DNA of 64,000 nt from Microvirga vignae. Its GTDB lineage: Bacteria > Pseudomonadota > Alphaproteobacteria > Rhizobiales > Beijerinckiaceae. The stretch spans positions 1 to 64,000 of the forward strand of contig NZ_LCYG01000055.1 of NCBI RefSeq assembly GCF_001017175.1, read 5' to 3'. The stretch's first letter is position 1; the number at the start of each line of letters is the position of its first letter. The notes below the pieces were generated by a model, which made no database searches, was not told where the DNA came from, and was given only the letters and a program-made list of their open reading frames with translations. Positions 40,873-50,010 of the stretch are shown piece by piece. The translations under genes and the position numbers were made by a program.

Positions 40873-42527
40873 TGGCCTTCGTGTTCACCTGGACCGGGAC
40901 CACGCTCGACGAGGAGGTCTTTTCCTTCGATCTGCAGCAAACCGAGGGCGAGTTCGCCACGCTGCAGATCGAGATCCGCAATCCGCGCGCGCCCTTGCTG
41001 GCGCCTAGCGCTCCGCTCTGGGGGGCGCTGTCGAAGGATGGCACCGTGCTGTTCCACGGCCGGCTGCTCGCCCTTCCCGACAGCCTGGCGCAGGATGTGG
41101 TGAGCCTGTCGTTCGTGGCGCGCCCGGATGACTACGACGCCAGCAAGCGCACCCTGGCCGACAGCCTCAAGGTGGCGCCGTTCTACGATCCGGTCTGGTA
41201 CGGCGGGGATCGGCGCGAGGATCCTGATGTGGTGCTCGAGGCGCGGCCCGCGCTCTGGCATGTCGATCGCGTGACCCATGCGGTGACGGTGTCCGATATC
41301 AACGTCGGCGAGGCCGGCTTGGTGGTGTTCGGTGGCGGCTCCGTTCTGGCGGATTCCGTCAGCCTGAAATTCGGCGCCAAGCCTGCCCGCCGTGTCGTCT
41401 GCACCGCGACCGTGCAATGGCAGGAAAGTGCCGCCGGCATCATCGATCTGTCGGGCCGTCTCGGCCGGATCGAGAGCTATACCGGGCAGGGCCTGATCGA
41501 GGATTGGCCGAAGGCCGGCACCCGGATCGGGGGCGGCTGGAGCGTCCATGCTGCCTCCGCCACCCGTATCGACGGCGCCGGCGCGGAGTCGAAGGTGCTC
41601 GCGATCAAAACCGCCGACGGCAGTCACTATGGCCTGCCGCTCTGGACCGTGCAGCCCACCTTCAAGGCGGGCTATGCGGTCGAACGCAGCCGCGAGGAGA
41701 CCGTCAGCTTCGAGGTGGTGGCAGATGTGCAGCCGATCGCCAGCGATGGCGAGGAGGATCTGCTGCAGGTGGCGTTGACCTCGGCGGAGATCGATCAGCC
41801 GATCGACGCCGGTGGGCTCATGCCGATCGGCGATCTGCGGCGCAAGAGCTACTTCACCACGGATCGCGGGCGCCTGTCGCTCGAGCACCTGGTGCTGTTG
41901 TGCCGGGCGCGGCTGCTGGCGCGGGCGCGGGCCGTCACGGTGTCCTGGCAGACCTCGTTCGATCAGGCGGCCGCGCTCACCCTGCGCCACAATGCGCAGA
42001 TCGTTGACGATCGCCTGCCGGGCGGCCAGGCGACCGGCAAGGTCACCGGCCTGCGCCTGACCGTGAACGGCGACAGCGGCGAGGCGGTCGGCGAGGTGAC
42101 GATCGCCTGCAGCATCGGCCGCGGCGGCTCGATCGTGCCGGTCACCGGTCCCGAGACCTATGCCGACGGCTATGCGTCTGGCTATGCCGAGGCCGAGGGG
42201 TCGTTTGCGATCACCGGCGGGGCGAGCGATCTGACCTGGAGCTGGGGCACCTACACGCTCCACGACGACGGCATTGATCTGATGGCGATCAGTGCCGCCA
42301 ATTGTGTGCAGTCGCTTGTGATCCAGAACGCGGCCGCCGCGCAGCGGACGCAGCTGCTCGCCCAGACGCTGGAAGATCTGCAGGGCGCGCTTGGGGTTCT
42401 CAACGAGAACTATACCGAGGTCGCCCTGGCGCTGCGGCCGCTCACCGGCGGGCCGTTCGCCACCACCATTCCGGTCGAGACATCGCTCCTGGCGGTGCCT
42501 CGCACGATCAACCTTGAGGCGGCGTAA
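40872..42527 (+). CDS. Tail hub / baseplate-like protein, 551 aa
   Basis: MAFVFTWTGTTLDEEVFSFD, then VVSLSFVARPDDYDASKRTL and ITIACSIGRGGS-type strands resemble the hub proteins of siphophages (phage protein D-like fold). It would sit at the tail tip under the tape measure. Confidence 0.65.
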   Translation: MAFVFTWTGTTLDEEVFSFDLQQTEGEFATLQIEIRNPRAPLLAPSAPLWGALSKDGTVLFHGRLLALPDSLAQDVVSLSFVARPDDYDASKRTLADSLKVAPFYDPVWYGGDRREDPDVVLEARPALWHVDRVTHAVTVSDINVGEAGLVVFGGGSVLADSVSLKFGAKPARRVVCTATVQWQESAAGIIDLSGRLGRIESYTGQGLIEDWPKAGTRIGGGWSVHAASATRIDGAGAESKVLAIKTADGSHYGLPLWTVQPTFKAGYAVERSREETVSFEVVADVQPIASDGEEDLLQVALTSAEIDQPIDAGGLMPIGDLRRKSYFTTDRGRLSLEHLVLLCRARLLARARAVTVSWQTSFDQAAALTLRHNAQIVDDRLPGGQATGKVTGLRLTVNGDSGEAVGEVTIACSIGRGGSIVPVTGPETYADGYASGYAEAEGSFAITGGASDLTWSWGTYTLHDDGIDLMAISAANCVQSLVIQNAAAAQRTQLLAQTLEDLQGALGVLNENYTEVALALRPLTGGPFATTIPVETSLLAVPRTINLEAA

Positions 42528-43037
42528 ATGGCGAGCGGCTACTTTGGAAGGGATATCCCATCCTCCTCCTCCGGGCTTGTCTCCATTGGCAAGGCGGGGG
42601 GCGGGACGAGCGGCGCGGGTGCGGCATCGCTCGAGCAGGCGGTGCGGCCCTTCGTGGTCATCGACTCGGCGCCGCGCGCGGAGCGGCCGAAACGGCCCGC
42701 CCTGCCGGGCGAGGATACCGAGGCGTTCCTTGCCTGGGGTCAAGCCTCCACTTGGGTGCAGGCCGCGCCCACCGACCCGATCGCCGTGGATCCCGATCGG
42801 GTGACGGTCGGCGGCATCTCCACCACCGACAGCGCGATTAAGGGCCTCGAGCTGGTCGATCCTCCCGACGAGGACCTCACCCAGATCTGGGAAGAGGAAA
42901 GCCGCGAGGTCGAAGAGGTGCGCGTCGAGAACCCTGACGACAAGGGCCAGTACGTCGTGACCAAGCGGGTTGTGGCGATCAAGTTTCGCAGTGCCGTGGG
43001 CTTCCGCTTCATGGAGCTGCGGTTCAAGAATGGGTGA
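42528..43037 (+). CDS. Hypothetical tail protein, 169 aa
   Basis: A Ser/Gly-rich start (MASGYFGRDIPSSSSGLVSI) precedes an acidic centre (IWEEESREVEEVRVENPDDK) and a short beta end. ATG follows the hub stop directly. No family recognised. Confidence 0.6.
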   Translation: MASGYFGRDIPSSSSGLVSIGKAGGGTSGAGAASLEQAVRPFVVIDSAPRAERPKRPALPGEDTEAFLAWGQASTWVQAAPTDPIAVDPDRVTVGGISTTDSAIKGLELVDPPDEDLTQIWEEESREVEEVRVENPDDKGQYVVTKRVVAIKFRSAVGFRFMELRFKNG

Positions 43038-43041
43038 GGCG

Positions 43042-43767
43042 ATGCCAGGCAGCTATGATGATCCGTTCCGCCAGGATTGGATGGGCGATTTCAAGGAGGT
43101 CGGCTGGGGCGGCGCCGGCTGGCTGCTCATCCGCTTTGTCTGGATCGATTGGGGCGCGGTCCTGGCGTCGGGCTATGACGGATTCCAGTTCGACAGCCGC
43201 ACCCTCTGTCATGAAGCCGGCGGCCGCATCGGTACCAGCCTGGCGAACGAGAACGAGTTCGCCATGCGGGTGTCCGATAATCCCACCGGCTTCAGCGGCG
43301 GGTACTACGAGCGCGGCCTGGCGCCGGATAACTACCTGACCGGCTTTACCGACGAGGCCTGCCTGGTGGACCTGAGCGCGGCCCGCCAGCTGCTCACCGG
43401 CGCGGCCGATCTCGGCTTCACCTGTGGCGGCTATTGGCAGCAATGGGGCGCCCAGCCGCCGGACCCCGAAAACCCCGAGGGCTTCATTCCCGGATCCTCC
43501 AACGTCACCGTCCAGTACCGGGTCTATACCCGCCGCGCGATTTCCTGGTCTGACGGCAATCCCGCATCCCGCAGCCTGCAGTTCACCGAGGCGCCCTTGG
43601 TCGCCTACACCTTCGCGCAGCAACCCTGCAGCCTGCAAACGCCCTGGGGCACCCCGGAGTCGACCAATTTCGACCAGACCCCGGGGCAGGACCTCGTCAC
43701 CTTCCGCGCCGACATCCGAACCGGCGAGCTGCTTTTCTCCTCGGTGCCGGCCACGCCCGACCCCTAA
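43042..43767 (+). CDS. Hypothetical tail protein, 241 aa
   Basis: GAGG lies just before the ATG at 43042 (MPGSYDDPFRQDWMGDFKEV); an in-frame Met at 43030 overlaps the previous stop. Aromatic and Gly-rich with several Cys (CLVDLSA, FTCGGYW). Probably part of the tail tip. Confidence 0.6.
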   Translation: MPGSYDDPFRQDWMGDFKEVGWGGAGWLLIRFVWIDWGAVLASGYDGFQFDSRTLCHEAGGRIGTSLANENEFAMRVSDNPTGFSGGYYERGLAPDNYLTGFTDEACLVDLSAARQLLTGAADLGFTCGGYWQQWGAQPPDPENPEGFIPGSSNVTVQYRVYTRRAISWSDGNPASRSLQFTEAPLVAYTFAQQPCSLQTPWGTPESTNFDQTPGQDLVTFRADIRTGELLFSSVPATPDP

Positions 43768-43782
43768 CAAGGATCAACGCAC

Positions 43783-44493
43783 ATGGTAGCTTATCGCACG
43801 GCTGGCGCCTGGGGCGCCGGCCTCGGCCGCAATTTGACCGCCGCTGAGGTCGACGGCAACTTTTGGGAACTGGTGCAGGAGATCGCGGATATCGCCGCCA
43901 ATGCGCCGGCCGGCGTCGGCATCGCCAACATCACCCAGCTCGGCACGCTGGTGACGTTTCACCTATCGGATAGCACCACCCGCCAGGTGACGCTGCCCAC
44001 CTCGCGGCTGACCTGGCGCGGGTCGTGGGCGGCCGGGACGCTCTACAACGTCAACGATTACTTCCGGGTGTCGGGTGTCGGCGTCTATGTCGTGAAGACC
44101 CAGCACACCGCCGCGGCGGCGCCGTTTGTGGTCACGCCGAGCGTTGAGCTGATGATGCCGGATCTGCTCGAGGCGGCCGCCCCGGTGGTCAACCAGACCG
44201 CGGCGTTCGGGCTCTCGCAGACGTTGGCGGGCCGCTACATCCGCTACAACTCGGCTACCGACCTCAACCTCGATATTCTGGCCGATGCCAACATGACGGT
44301 CGAGATCGGCGCCGAGTTCAACTTCCGCCAAGTCGGCGCCGGCCAGGTGGGGTTCGTGCCGGCCACCGGCGTGACCCTGAATGGCATGGAAGGCTTCAAC
44401 AACCGCACGCGGGCGCCGGGCTCGGTGGCGACCTTGAAGAAGGTCGCCGCGAACGAGTGGGATCTGTTCGGCTCGCTGGAGGAGATCGTCTAA
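43783..44493 (+). CDS. Tail fibre-like protein, 236 aa
   Basis: MVAYRTAGAWGAGLGRNLTA with EVDGNFWELVQEIADIAAN is a common opening of alphaproteobacterial phage fibre proteins; a carbohydrate-binding type segment follows (LTWRGSWAAGTLYNVNDYFR). Likely adsorption. Confidence 0.65.
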   Translation: MVAYRTAGAWGAGLGRNLTAAEVDGNFWELVQEIADIAANAPAGVGIANITQLGTLVTFHLSDSTTRQVTLPTSRLTWRGSWAAGTLYNVNDYFRVSGVGVYVVKTQHTAAAAPFVVTPSVELMMPDLLEAAAPVVNQTAAFGLSQTLAGRYIRYNSATDLNLDILADANMTVEIGAEFNFRQVGAGQVGFVPATGVTLNGMEGFNNRTRAPGSVATLKKVAANEWDLFGSLEEIV

Positions 44494-46331
44494 TGGCCAT
44501 CATCTTCGGGGTGTCTGCCGCCGTCACGCGCTTGCGGCCGCCGGTCAACGTGACCCCGCCGACCTATGACGATGCGTTCGACACCGCCGAGGTCAATCTC
44601 GAGCTGCGCGCGGGCTCGCTCGGTACCTGGGGCGGCGGCCTGTTCGCCACCCTGAAGACGGTTTGGTATGTCGACGGCGTCGCGCTCGCCGATGGCGATC
44701 CGCTGCTGGTCGCCGATACGAACCACCCCGATCGGAACAAGCCCGGCTATACGATCAAGAAGGTGGTGGTTCAGTCGGCCTGGGCCGGCAAGAGCGTGCA
44801 GCTCAGGGTTCAGGTCGCCGGCGCGCTGGGATCGGCCGAGGCCCAGGCCCCGCTGCTGGATGTGCCAGCGGCCCCGGCCGATGAGCCGGTGGTGATCTGG
44901 GACTATCGCAACCGCACCGGCGACCGGACCAATACGAGCTATATCAAGACCCGCAACTCGGGCCGCTCGATGTATGGCGGTCGGCGCTTCTTCACCACGA
45001 ACGGCGCCGTTTCCCGGCAGGGCATCGGCAACAAGGGCCGCTCGGCCGGCAAGTGGTATTGCGAGTTCCTGAGCCACGATGCTCCCGGCTCACATTTCCG
45101 ATTTGGCCTCAGCGCCATTGATGCCGGTTTTGCGAATGCCGGAATGCTCGGCGACCATCAGTGGCAGCTCGGCCTCAAAAGCGATGGCTGGCTCTATACC
45201 TATGATGACCGAGGCCAGGTCACCAGCAGCAGCAAGGTTGGCCCCAACTGGCGCTATTCCGAAACGATCGGCATGGCGGCCGATTTCGACACTGACCCCA
45301 ACGGGGTGCTGGTGTGGTTTACGGCCGATGGCGTGACCTGGAATAACAACGGCAGCGCCGATCCGACGACCGCCGTGGGCGGCCATCTGCTGCAGAACCA
45401 AAAGGCCAGCGGCACCCCCAAGGCGATGCACCCGGCCCTGTTCTCGGCGAGCGCATCGGATACCCCAAACTTTGCCCTGAGCCTGTTCTGCAACGTGGGC
45501 GAGCAGCTGCGCGCAGCGCCAACCGGGTTCAATGGCTGGGACAATCTGGCGAACAATGGCGCCATGCCAACGCTCACCAATGCCGAGGCGCGGCGCCTCT
45601 GGCAGCTTTGGCACATGGGGCCCGCCCCCAGCGCCGCGCGCATGACCCTTGTCGATGACCTCATCAGCGGGCTCAAGGCTGATGGCGTGTGGACGAAGCT
45701 CAAGAGCCTCTATCTGCTCGCGGCCGCCGACTTCGGTCATGGCGTTTATGATTGGAAGAAGCTGCAGCGCGCCGAGTGGGGCAGCAGTTCCACACCGCCG
45801 GTTCCCGATGAGGGTTATGCCACCTGGCTGGCCGATCGCTACTACAAGAACGGCGGCGGCGGGGGCTATCTGACGGCCAGCTCTGCCGCCAGCACCGAGC
45901 TGGCGCAGAATGATGCTCATTTGGGCCTCATCAGCCGAACCGAGCAGGCCGATGGCACGAACACCCGGCATGAGCTGGGCGCGGGCAATGCCTATCTGGC
46001 CAACAACCTAGCCGGCGGAACCATCGCCCGTGCCAATGCGGGCGCTGCTGACACTTATGCTGATGTTTCGTTCATCGGCCATAACGTGTGGACGCGCGGC
46101 GGCTCGTCCCAGGCGGAGCTCTATCGTGATGGCGCCCTGGCCAAGACCATCACCAGAACCTCAGCGGGTCCCTCGGGCTCGATCACGATTGGCGCGGTCA
46201 ATGCGGCCGCCATCACGCCAAACGGCATCAATGAGCTGGTGGCTGCGCACTATGGCCAGGCGCTCACAGCTGCCGAAGCCCTGGCGATTTACAACCGCCT
46301 GAACACCTACCGCACGGCGCTGGGCGCCTAA
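44493..46331 (+). CDS. Tail protein with SPRY-like and lectin-like domains
   Basis: 612 residues. After an Ig-like N-terminus, residues about 155-300 (GKWYCEFLSHDAPGSHFRFG, LSAIDAGFANAGM, QWQLGLKSDGWLYTYDD, GVLVWFTADGVTWNNNG) have the SPRY/B30.2 pattern. The C-terminal part (ELYRDGALAKTITR, ITIGAVNA, EALAIYNRLNTYR) is LamG/concanavalin-like. It is the best candidate receptor-binding protein. Confidence 0.75.
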   Translation: MAIIFGVSAAVTRLRPPVNVTPPTYDDAFDTAEVNLELRAGSLGTWGGGLFATLKTVWYVDGVALADGDPLLVADTNHPDRNKPGYTIKKVVVQSAWAGKSVQLRVQVAGALGSAEAQAPLLDVPAAPADEPVVIWDYRNRTGDRTNTSYIKTRNSGRSMYGGRRFFTTNGAVSRQGIGNKGRSAGKWYCEFLSHDAPGSHFRFGLSAIDAGFANAGMLGDHQWQLGLKSDGWLYTYDDRGQVTSSSKVGPNWRYSETIGMAADFDTDPNGVLVWFTADGVTWNNNGSADPTTAVGGHLLQNQKASGTPKAMHPALFSASASDTPNFALSLFCNVGEQLRAAPTGFNGWDNLANNGAMPTLTNAEARRLWQLWHMGPAPSAARMTLVDDLISGLKADGVWTKLKSLYLLAAADFGHGVYDWKKLQRAEWGSSSTPPVPDEGYATWLADRYYKNGGGGGYLTASSAASTELAQNDAHLGLISRTEQADGTNTRHELGAGNAYLANNLAGGTIARANAGAADTYADVSFIGHNVWTRGGSSQAELYRDGALAKTITRTSAGPSGSITIGAVNAAAITPNGINELVAAHYGQALTAAEALAIYNRLNTYRTALGA

Positions 46332-46345
46332 TCCGGAGAACTGCA

Positions 46346-46522
46346 ATGGCACGAAGACCACGACCCCGGCCGCGCGTCAAACCGCCGGCGCGCGTGATTG
46401 CGCGCCGCCTGGCGCGTGAGGGCGGCGGCGATCCACCGGCCGGTTCCGCGCTGCTCAAAGAGGATGGCAGCGGATATCTGCTGCTCGAGGACGGCGGCCG
46501 CATCCTGCTTGAGCAGCAATAA
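46346..46522 (+). CDS. Small tail-associated protein, 58 aa
   Basis: Reads MARRPRPRPRVKPPARVIAR and ends SGYLLLEDGGRILLEQQ, the Leu-Glu repeat often seen at the ends of phage fibre genes. GGAG precedes the ATG. Accepted from ribosome site, position and motif. Confidence 0.6.
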   Translation: MARRPRPRPRVKPPARVIARRLAREGGGDPPAGSALLKEDGSGYLLLEDGGRILLEQQ

Positions 46523-46546
46523 GCCTCTCGCCTCCTGAACCTTCCC

Positions 46547-46572
46547 GGCCCGCTTCGTGCGGGCCTTTTCTT
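46547..46572 (+). terminator. Intrinsic terminator
   Basis: GGCCCGC (46547-46553) and GCGGGCC (46559-46565) with TTTTCTTTT after it. Confidence 0.75.
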
Positions 46573-46589
46573 TTCAAGGATCTGCATTC

Positions 46590-47408
46590 ATGGCTGACAG
46601 CAAGATTTCCCAGCTCGCCCTCGTTTCGGCCCTCGCGTCCGGCGACTTCGTTCCCGTTAAGCGCGCGGATGGCAGCAACGGCCGGTTTGACCTTTCAGGC
46701 CTGGCGCCCTCGAGCGCCGGCCGCATCAAGGCCTCGGCCGTTGTGACGCTCTCGGGCACGACACCGAGCGTGGCGGCGGGGCTCAACGTCGCGTCTGTGG
46801 TCCGCACCGCAGCGGGTCGTTTTCGCGTCACGTTCGCGACGCCGCTGGACAGCATCAACTATGGTTTCAGCGGCAGCGCCAGGCTGGGCGATTTTAACGA
46901 CAACTGGACGACGATCATCGGCATCGACCGTCATGCTGGGTACGGGCTCGCCACGACCCATGTTGACATCAACGTCACGTCAGGCAACGGCGGCAGCACC
47001 GCGGCCGGCGTCGCCTACGACCCGCTGTACTTCAGCTTCGAGATCTGGGACGCTGCGCAGCAGACCGGCGGGGGCGGAGTCAGCGGCGGGCATTCGACCA
47101 CCGAGCAGGCGACCGGCCAGACGTGGATTGATGGAAAGGCCATCTACCGCAAGGTGGTCGATGTGGGCGCGCTGCCGAACACCACAACCAAGACAGTGGC
47201 GCATGGCGTGACCGGCGTTTCCAAGTGGCTGAGCCACCGAGGCCATGCGCAGGCGGCCGATGGCACCGCCCTCAACCTTCCCTTGGGCGATTCCGCGGCC
47301 GGCGCCTCGATCGGCCTGTGGCTGGATGCGACCAACATCAATATTCGCACCGGCGCCGATCGGTCGGGCTATTCCGGCTTCATCATCCTCGAATACACCA
47401 AGACCTAA
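46590..47408 (+). CDS. Tail fibre / adhesin-like protein, 272 aa
   Basis: MADSKISQLALVSALASGDF with PVKRADGSNGRFDLS is the usual start of phage fibre or tail-spike proteins. A beta-rich receptor part follows (GATHVDINVTSGN-like). Terminators on both sides make it a separate transcription step. Confidence 0.65.
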   Translation: MADSKISQLALVSALASGDFVPVKRADGSNGRFDLSGLAPSSAGRIKASAVVTLSGTTPSVAAGLNVASVVRTAAGRFRVTFATPLDSINYGFSGSARLGDFNDNWTTIIGIDRHAGYGLATTHVDINVTSGNGGSTAAGVAYDPLYFSFEIWDAAQQTGGGGVSGGHSTTEQATGQTWIDGKAIYRKVVDVGALPNTTTKTVAHGVTGVSKWLSHRGHAQAADGTALNLPLGDSAAGASIGLWLDATNINIRTGADRSGYSGFIILEYTKT

Positions 47409-47460
47409 CAACGCCGGCGGCGGCCCTCGAGCTGCCGCCTAGCCCTCATCCCCTGCAGTA

Positions 47461-47486
47461 AGGCCCGCTCCTCGGCGGGCCTTTTT
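47461..47486 (+). terminator. Intrinsic terminator before lysis genes
   Basis: AGGCCCGC and GCGGGCCT around a 6-base loop with five T. A second GC stem lies at 47416-47439. Confidence 0.75.
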
Positions 47487-47513
47487 CATGCCCCCAGCCC
47501 ACAAGAGGTCCCC

Positions 47514-48200
47514 ATGGATAAGACCGTCCCTAAACCGGCGGCGATGCTGCTTGACTTCATCGGCAGCAAGGAAGCCCCGAAGGGCTATGACACCGTCTAT
47601 GCCAACCGCATGGACCGGATGCCCAAGCCCCTGACCTCCATGACGATGAAGGAGATCCTGGATCAGGGGAAATGGCGGACGAAGACCTTTGGCTCTTCTG
47701 CTTGCGGCCGCTACCAGTTCATGGACGCCACGCTCCGGGACTTGGCCGAAGAGCTTGATCTGAAGGCCGAGGACAAGTTCACCTCTGACTATCAGGATCG
47801 GCTTGGCCTGTATCTGCTCAGGCGCCGGGGCTATGACAGGTGGATCAAGGGAACGCTCTCCGATGCAGAGTTCATGCTGAACCTAGCCAAGGAGTGGGCG
47901 AGTTTCCCGGTGCCATTCACGGTCAAGGGCGGCAGCCGGAGGGTCAACCGCGGCCAGAGCTTCTATGCCGGTGACGGGCTGAACAAGGCTCTCGTGTCAG
48001 CGGAAGACGTGGAGAAGACTCTCGTTATGGCACGGGCCCAGCAGGACATCGAACCCGCTCCCGTGGCCGAGGCTCCGATCCTACCGCCACCGGATATCGA
48101 GCCCACACCGGCTCCCGCTCCCCAGCCCGCCTCTTCAGGCGGGTTTTTCTATGCCGCCCTCAAGAGCGTCCTTGAGGCCCTGTTCGGAAGGAAAGCGTGA
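47514..48200 (+). CDS. Endolysin, lysozyme-like glycoside hydrolase
   Basis: 228 residues: LDFIGSKEAPKGYDTVYANR (Glu 20 likely acid), KTFGSSACGRYQFMDATLRD, as in muramidases of the GH104 type. After residue 165 a Pro-rich linker ends in a hydrophobic helix (FFYAALKSVLEALFG). No signal peptide is seen, so release depends on the holin next door. A terminator hairpin lies inside its 3' end. Confidence 0.85.
   Translation: MDKTVPKPAAMLLDFIGSKEAPKGYDTVYANRMDRMPKPLTSMTMKEILDQGKWRTKTFGSSACGRYQFMDATLRDLAEELDLKAEDKFTSDYQDRLGLYLLRRRGYDRWIKGTLSDAEFMLNLAKEWASFPVPFTVKGGSRRVNRGQSFYAGDGLNKALVSAEDVEKTLVMARAQQDIEPAPVAEAPILPPPDIEPTPAPAPQPASSGGFFYAALKSVLEALFGRKA
48126..48148 (+). terminator. Terminator hairpin inside endolysin coding region
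   Basis: CCCGCC (48126-48131) and GGCGGG (48138-48143) with five T. It encodes ASSGGFF of the lysin tail and lies before the holin gene. Confidence 0.5.
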
Positions 48201-48739
48201 TGCCTCCCATCATCGGATTGCTCTTGCAGTATGCCCCTGAACTGATCGGGCTCTTCGCCGGCGACAAGACTGGCACGGCAGCCGGGAGGGTGGCAGATGC
48301 CGCGAAGGTGGTCTTCGGCACCGATGACCCACAGAAGGCACAGGTCCAGATCCAGGCAAACCCGCATCTGGCTCAAGCCTTCGTGGAACAGGCCAAGATC
48401 CAGCTCGAGGAAGTTCGCCTCGCGATCCAAGACGTTCAGAGCGCTCGTCTTCAGACGCTGGAACTCGCCAAGCAGGGTTCAGCCATCTCCTGGGGCGCTC
48501 CGGTCGTCTCGGTCATTGTGGTGGTCGGCTTCTTCGTCGTGATGGGGCTGCTCTTCGTCCAGCCCATCGATCTCCCGCCGCAGCAGGCGCAACTCCTCAA
48601 CGTGCTCTTCGGCGCGCTCATCCCGGCCTTTGGCACGGTCGTTCAATACTGGCTCGGCTCGTCGGCGGGCTCTAAGCGCAGCGGGGATGCTGTCAGAGCA
48701 ATTGCCGAGACCGTCCTGCCGACCCGAAAGGGAGCCTAA
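48200..48739 (+). CDS. Holin, 3-TM superfamily type
   Basis: 179 residues with a soluble helical N-half and two or three membrane spans (APVVSVIVVVGFFVVMGLLF, LNVLFGALIPAFGTVVQYWL, ending with GSSAGSKRSGDA, typical of this holin family). It would open the membrane to let the endolysin out. The ATG at 48200 joins the lysin stop. Confidence 0.85.
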   Translation: MPPIIGLLLQYAPELIGLFAGDKTGTAAGRVADAAKVVFGTDDPQKAQVQIQANPHLAQAFVEQAKIQLEEVRLAIQDVQSARLQTLELAKQGSAISWGAPVVSVIVVVGFFVVMGLLFVQPIDLPPQQAQLLNVLFGALIPAFGTVVQYWLGSSAGSKRSGDAVRAIAETVLPTRKGA

Positions 48740-48741
48740 GC

Positions 48742-49107
48742 ATGGCGGACACTCCATCCCTGCAGGAAACCTCCCTGACGTTCGGTGGCCTGCTGCTTGT
48801 GGCCGGCATCGTCTGGTCGATCTTCAAGGGCCGGGACTGGCTTGACATGAAGATCCGGGCCGAGGCCGTCTCCATCTGCGAGCCGCTGAAGATCGAGCAT
48901 GCTGCCCTGAAGATCAGGGTGGAGATGCTCGAGAAGGACCTGAACGAGTTCAAGGTTCAGGCGTCGAAGAGCTTCGTCAGCAACGATGCGGTGATCCGGC
49001 TGGAAGACCGCCTGGAGGAGGGATTCAAAAGCATGCGGGCAGAGTTGAGCGATATCCGCGAGACTCTCATGAAGACCATCATTGAGGCGGGGAGGGCGCG
49101 GTCATAA
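48742..49107 (+). CDS. Spanin-like membrane coiled-coil protein
   Basis: One membrane span (FGGLLLVAGIVWSIF) is followed by a coiled coil (AALKIRVEMLEKDLNEFKVQ, LEDRLEEGFKSMRAELSDIR). Place after the holin suits an inner spanin or holin regulator. An outer lipoprotein spanin was not found nested in it. Confidence 0.6.
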   Translation: MADTPSLQETSLTFGGLLLVAGIVWSIFKGRDWLDMKIRAEAVSICEPLKIEHAALKIRVEMLEKDLNEFKVQASKSFVSNDAVIRLEDRLEEGFKSMRAELSDIRETLMKTIIEAGRARS

Positions 49108-49116
49108 GCCTTGCCA

Positions 49117-49163
49117 CGTTACCGCCAAGGTTTGTGGACACGGTTCCCGCCATTGCGGTAACG
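49117..49163. repeat. Inverted repeat after lysis genes
   Basis: CGTTACCGC (49117-49125) and GCGGTAACG (49155-49163) are perfectly complementary with a 29-base gap. Could be a protein-binding site at the junction with the accessory zone. Confidence 0.35.
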
Positions 49164-49194
49164 GGTAACTATATCTCACCTATCTGTTGATTGG

Positions 49195-49226
49195 CCCCGC
49201 TGGCTCAGGCTGGCGGGGTTCTTTTT
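49195..49226 (+). terminator. Terminator at end of late operon
   Basis: CCCCGC and GCGGGG with TTCTTTTT after it. It ends the structural and lysis run; the next gene is on the other strand. Confidence 0.75.
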
Positions 49227-49362
49227 GCGTTTACGGCCCGTGCATCGGACCCATCCCAGAACTCCGGGCATAGAGCTCGGACGCGTTGATTATGTCTTGA
49301 TGCTCTTTCGCCGTATTCATCCGGTGTAGGCCGCGGATACGGAACCGAGGCGGTAGCCCGGG

Positions 49363-50010
49363 TCAGCGCCGCAGGATCTGCAATGGTGTCCTTGTCTGCC
49401 AGCCCTGGCGTTCAAGCTCCGGTGTGTCGTCGGCGTGAGCGGGATAGCCCAGACACAGGTAGCCGATGAAGGCCCAGTGCGATGGCACATCCAGGGTCAT
49501 GGCCACGGCGGCAGGATCCAGAATCGACACCCAACCAACCCCAATCCCCTCGGCCCGCGCCGCCAGCCACAGGGTATGAATGGCCATCACGGTTGAATAG
49601 CGCACCGTCTCGGGCATGGTGCGCCGCCCCAAGCCATGACCTTGCGGTGTGCTGTCCTCGGCAAACACCGCCAGATGAACTGGAGCCTCCTGCAAGCCGG
49701 CCAGCTTGAGCTTGGCATAGGCGGAAGCCCGCTCCGTAGGCTCTCTCCTCAAGGCTTGTGCATTGCAGACTTCAAAGTTCTCAACGATTGCGGCTCGCCG
49801 TTGCGGATCATCCACGAGCACGAAGCGCCAGGGCTGGCTCAGGCCCACAGACGGTGCCAAATGAGCCAGTTCAAGCAGGCGCGTGAGCACATCCGGCGCG
49901 ATCGGCATGGAGCGAAAGTGCCGAACATCCCGACGCCAGACGAACAGATCGCGGAGCTGGTCGCGGAACGCCCGCGCAAAGACAGGAACCGGCGATTGCT
50001 CCATGCTCAT
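49363..50010 (-). CDS. bluB: 5,6-dimethylbenzimidazole synthase BluB
   Basis: The 215-residue protein has the BluB pattern: WRRDVRHFRSMPIAPDVLTR, LELAHLAPSVGLSQPWRFVL, GHGLGRRTMPETVRYSTVMA and GIGVGWVSILDP. BluB splits reduced FMN to make the lower ligand of vitamin B12. It is a host metabolic gene and odd in a prophage. Its ATG overlaps the stop of an IS66 remnant, so its native promoter seems lost. Confidence 0.88.
   Translation of the reverse strand: MSMEQSPVPVFARAFRDQLRDLFVWRRDVRHFRSMPIAPDVLTRLLELAHLAPSVGLSQPWRFVLVDDPQRRAAIVENFEVCNAQALRREPTERASAYAKLKLAGLQEAPVHLAVFAEDSTPQGHGLGRRTMPETVRYSTVMAIHTLWLAARAEGIGVGWVSILDPAAVAMTLDVPSHWAFIGYLCLGYPAHADDTPELERQGWQTRTPLQILRR

Noticed and set aside
40773..42743. 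656-codon open frame on the minus strand, and similar long antisense frames at 29792-31369, 31215-32435, 33251-34540 and 50645-52489
   Set aside because: They mirror well-supported plus-strand genes (hub, portal, protease, capsid, transposase). Their proteins are Arg/Gly/His-rich with no motifs, as expected from codon-position GC bias.
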